Shown piece after piece: positions 62,915 through 64,000 of a stretch of DNA of 64,000 nucleotides. The stretch is from the NCBI GenBank assembly GCA_900316565.1, contig ONDK01000004.1, positions 17,222 through 81,221 on the forward strand, written 5' to 3'. This DNA comes from an uncultured Prevotella sp. (GTDB lineage Bacteria; Bacteroidota; Bacteroidia; Bacteroidales; Bacteroidaceae). A program made the position numbers and the translations under genes. Position 1 is the stretch's first letter; each line of letters opens with the position of its first letter. Below the pieces are notes generated by a model, which saw nothing but the letters and a program-made list of their open reading frames with translations, made no database searches and was not told the origin of the DNA.

Positions 62915-63826
62915 TTAGTTATTGGTTTCATTAAATGTCCTTTTAGCCTCATCCCAGAGCTCGTCCATCTCTTTGAGCGTAAGGTCGGCGATATTACGCC
63001 CCTGTTCCTTCGCCTTCAGCTCAATATACGTGAAGCGTTTGATGAATTTCTGATTGGTACTCTCCAAGGCGTTGTCGGGGTTAAGATGATAGAGGCGGGC
63101 CGCATTGATGATGGAAAAGATAAAATCGCCGAGCTCACGTGTCGACTTCTCCTTATCACCACGACGGAGCTCTTCCTCAAACTCACCAAGCTCCTCGCGC
63201 ACCTTACCCCACACGTCCTCCTTCTCGGCCCAGTCGAAGCCCACATTGCGAGCCTTGTCCTGGATGCGGTAAGCTTTTATCATAGACGGAAGAGAACTTG
63301 GGACACCGGAGAGCACCGTCTCATTGCCGTCGCGTTCCTTCTGTTTGCGACGTTCCCATGAGCTCTCCACCTCTGTGTCGGTAGTCGGTTTAGGGTCGTT
63401 GTTCTCGTCGACCTCATCCTTATAGACCACATGTCCCTTGTTGTTTATCACAAGAGATGTGTCGGTAACATACCATTGCGGAGCCTCCGGATTAGCTGTA
63501 GTATTTCTCCAGTCAATGAAATCGTGGCGGAACATAAGCTTATCGCTCTGATGGTTGCAAACGTCAGCTATATCGAAGTCGCCGGTCTCCTCGCCCATGA
63601 TGGAATAGAGCACCACATGTTCCATAACGTCTCCAAGCTCCTTGCAAATCTCCGTTCTGTCGTCTTTCTGCAAAGCATCGGCAAGCTCAAAAACTTCCTC
63701 AATAGTGTTTGGACGTAGGCTCTCGAAAGTCTGCTTCCTGTCCCAAGGGCACTCCTTACGCAGTCGTTCCTGAACGTCAAAGAGCCGTTTGAATGCCTTT
63801 ATCTTTTCATCATTAGAATGTTTCAT
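62915..63826 (-). CDS. mazG: MazG-type nucleoside triphosphate pyrophosphohydrolase, with an insertion
   Basis: The start is the ATG at 63826 (MKHSNDEKIKAFKRLFDVQE); 303 residues, about 40 more than the E. coli protein as I remember it. First MazG domain: RKECPWDRKQTFESLRPNTIEEVFELADAL with metal Glu43/44/47, and ELGDVMEHVVLYS (Asp66). An extra segment at about 104-152 (WYVTDTSLVINNKGHVVYKDE) separates the domains. The second domain has KARNVGFDWAEKEDVWGKVREELGEFEEEL. It hydrolyses non-canonical NTPs. First gene of a five-gene minus-strand run. Confidence 0.9.
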   Translation of the reverse strand: MKHSNDEKIKAFKRLFDVQERLRKECPWDRKQTFESLRPNTIEEVFELADALQKDDRTEICKELGDVMEHVVLYSIMGEETGDFDIADVCNHQSDKLMFRHDFIDWRNTTANPEAPQWYVTDTSLVINNKGHVVYKDEVDENNDPKPTTDTEVESSWERRKQKERDGNETVLSGVPSSLPSMIKAYRIQDKARNVGFDWAEKEDVWGKVREELGEFEEELRRGDKEKSTRELGDFIFSIINAARLYHLNPDNALESTNQKFIKRFTYIELKAKEQGRNIADLTLKEMDELWDEAKRTFNETNN

Positions 63827-63831
63827 CACTG

Positions 63832-63862
63832 CAAAGATAATGTAATCGGACGACACTGCAAA
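63832..63862 (-). promoter_or_regulatory. promoter abutting the mazG start
   Basis: On the minus strand, TTTG at 63862-63859, a 19-base spacer, then TATCTTTG at 63839-63832. Only 5 bases separate it from the ATG at 63826, so the transcript may be leaderless. Confidence 0.7.
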
Positions 63863-64000
63863 ACAAACGATAACTTTTCTTTGCATATGTCATAAACGGG
63901 GTCCACTAGTGTCCACTTAAATACTTTAACATTAGGCTTCGCTTACTGATTGTAACTTACCATTCGTCGAAGGGTATTTCTAACTGAATATATTTGTTGT

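Overview
This window comes from a Bacteroidales chromosome, most likely Prevotella or Segatella. The evidence is the recurrent promoter shape (TTTG, about 19-20 bases, then TAnnTTTG), weak ribosome binding sites, Bacteroidetes families (Porin_10-like, DUF4468, DUF4421) and a detached secreted-protein C-terminus of Prevotella type. It is mostly core metabolism, with a few accessory and degenerate patches. No CRISPR array, prophage, transposase or integrase was recognised.

Layout. 1-2.7 kb: an unfinished outer-membrane porin, a small membrane protein, a DUF4468 protein and tRNA-Ser. 2.7-3.6 kb: a gene-free stretch with the first copy of a ~300 bp dispersed repeat. 3.6-11.2 kb: AraC-type regulator, M49 peptidase, AlkD-like protein, Fur-family regulator, purA, hisS and an SGNH acetylesterase. 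11.2-14.7 kb: a MITE-like element, a second Fur-family regulator and an iron/cobalamin-type permease with its binding lipoprotein. 14.8-22.3 kb: an SLC13 transporter with a large inserted domain, an Ala/Lys-rich lipoprotein and tamB. 22.5-29.1 kb (minus): luxS, mtnN, two LuxR-type regulators (one fused to a RIC/YtfE-like di-iron domain), ald, a DUF4421 protein and a Gfo/Idh/MocA oxidoreductase. 29.1-30.2 kb: gene-free, with the second, inverted copy of the repeat. 30.2-36.2 kb: an rRNA/tRNA methyltransferase, a membrane protein, then hisB-hisG-hisD-hisC. 36.3-42.9 kb: a DUF1648 protein, an SGNH hydrolase and a TolC-HlyD-permease-permease efflux cluster. 43.2-44.8 kb: Mrp and a tiny separate transcription unit for a 29-residue membrane peptide. 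44.9-51.7 kb (minus): the complete trp set, D-C-F-A-B-E-G. 51.9-57.0 kb (minus): thrA-apgM-thrC. 57.1-58.8 kb: an FAD oxidoreductase followed by a CTATAG tandem array. 59.1-60.2 kb: two identical tRNA-Lys genes and degenerate remnants. 60.3-63.8 kb (minus): mazG, lipoprotein, rnz, rluA-family and a small membrane protein in one run.

The clearest regulatory system is ahead of trpD. A strong promoter is followed by a 19-codon leader peptide with three consecutive Trp codons, then a terminator hairpin and a competing antiterminator whose 5' arm contains the leader stop codon. This is a complete ribosome-mediated attenuator, read directly from the sequence. The next most notable items are the di-iron/LuxR fusion regulator, the inverted repeat pair flanking 26 kb, and several genes too short or too damaged for ordinary gene calling.
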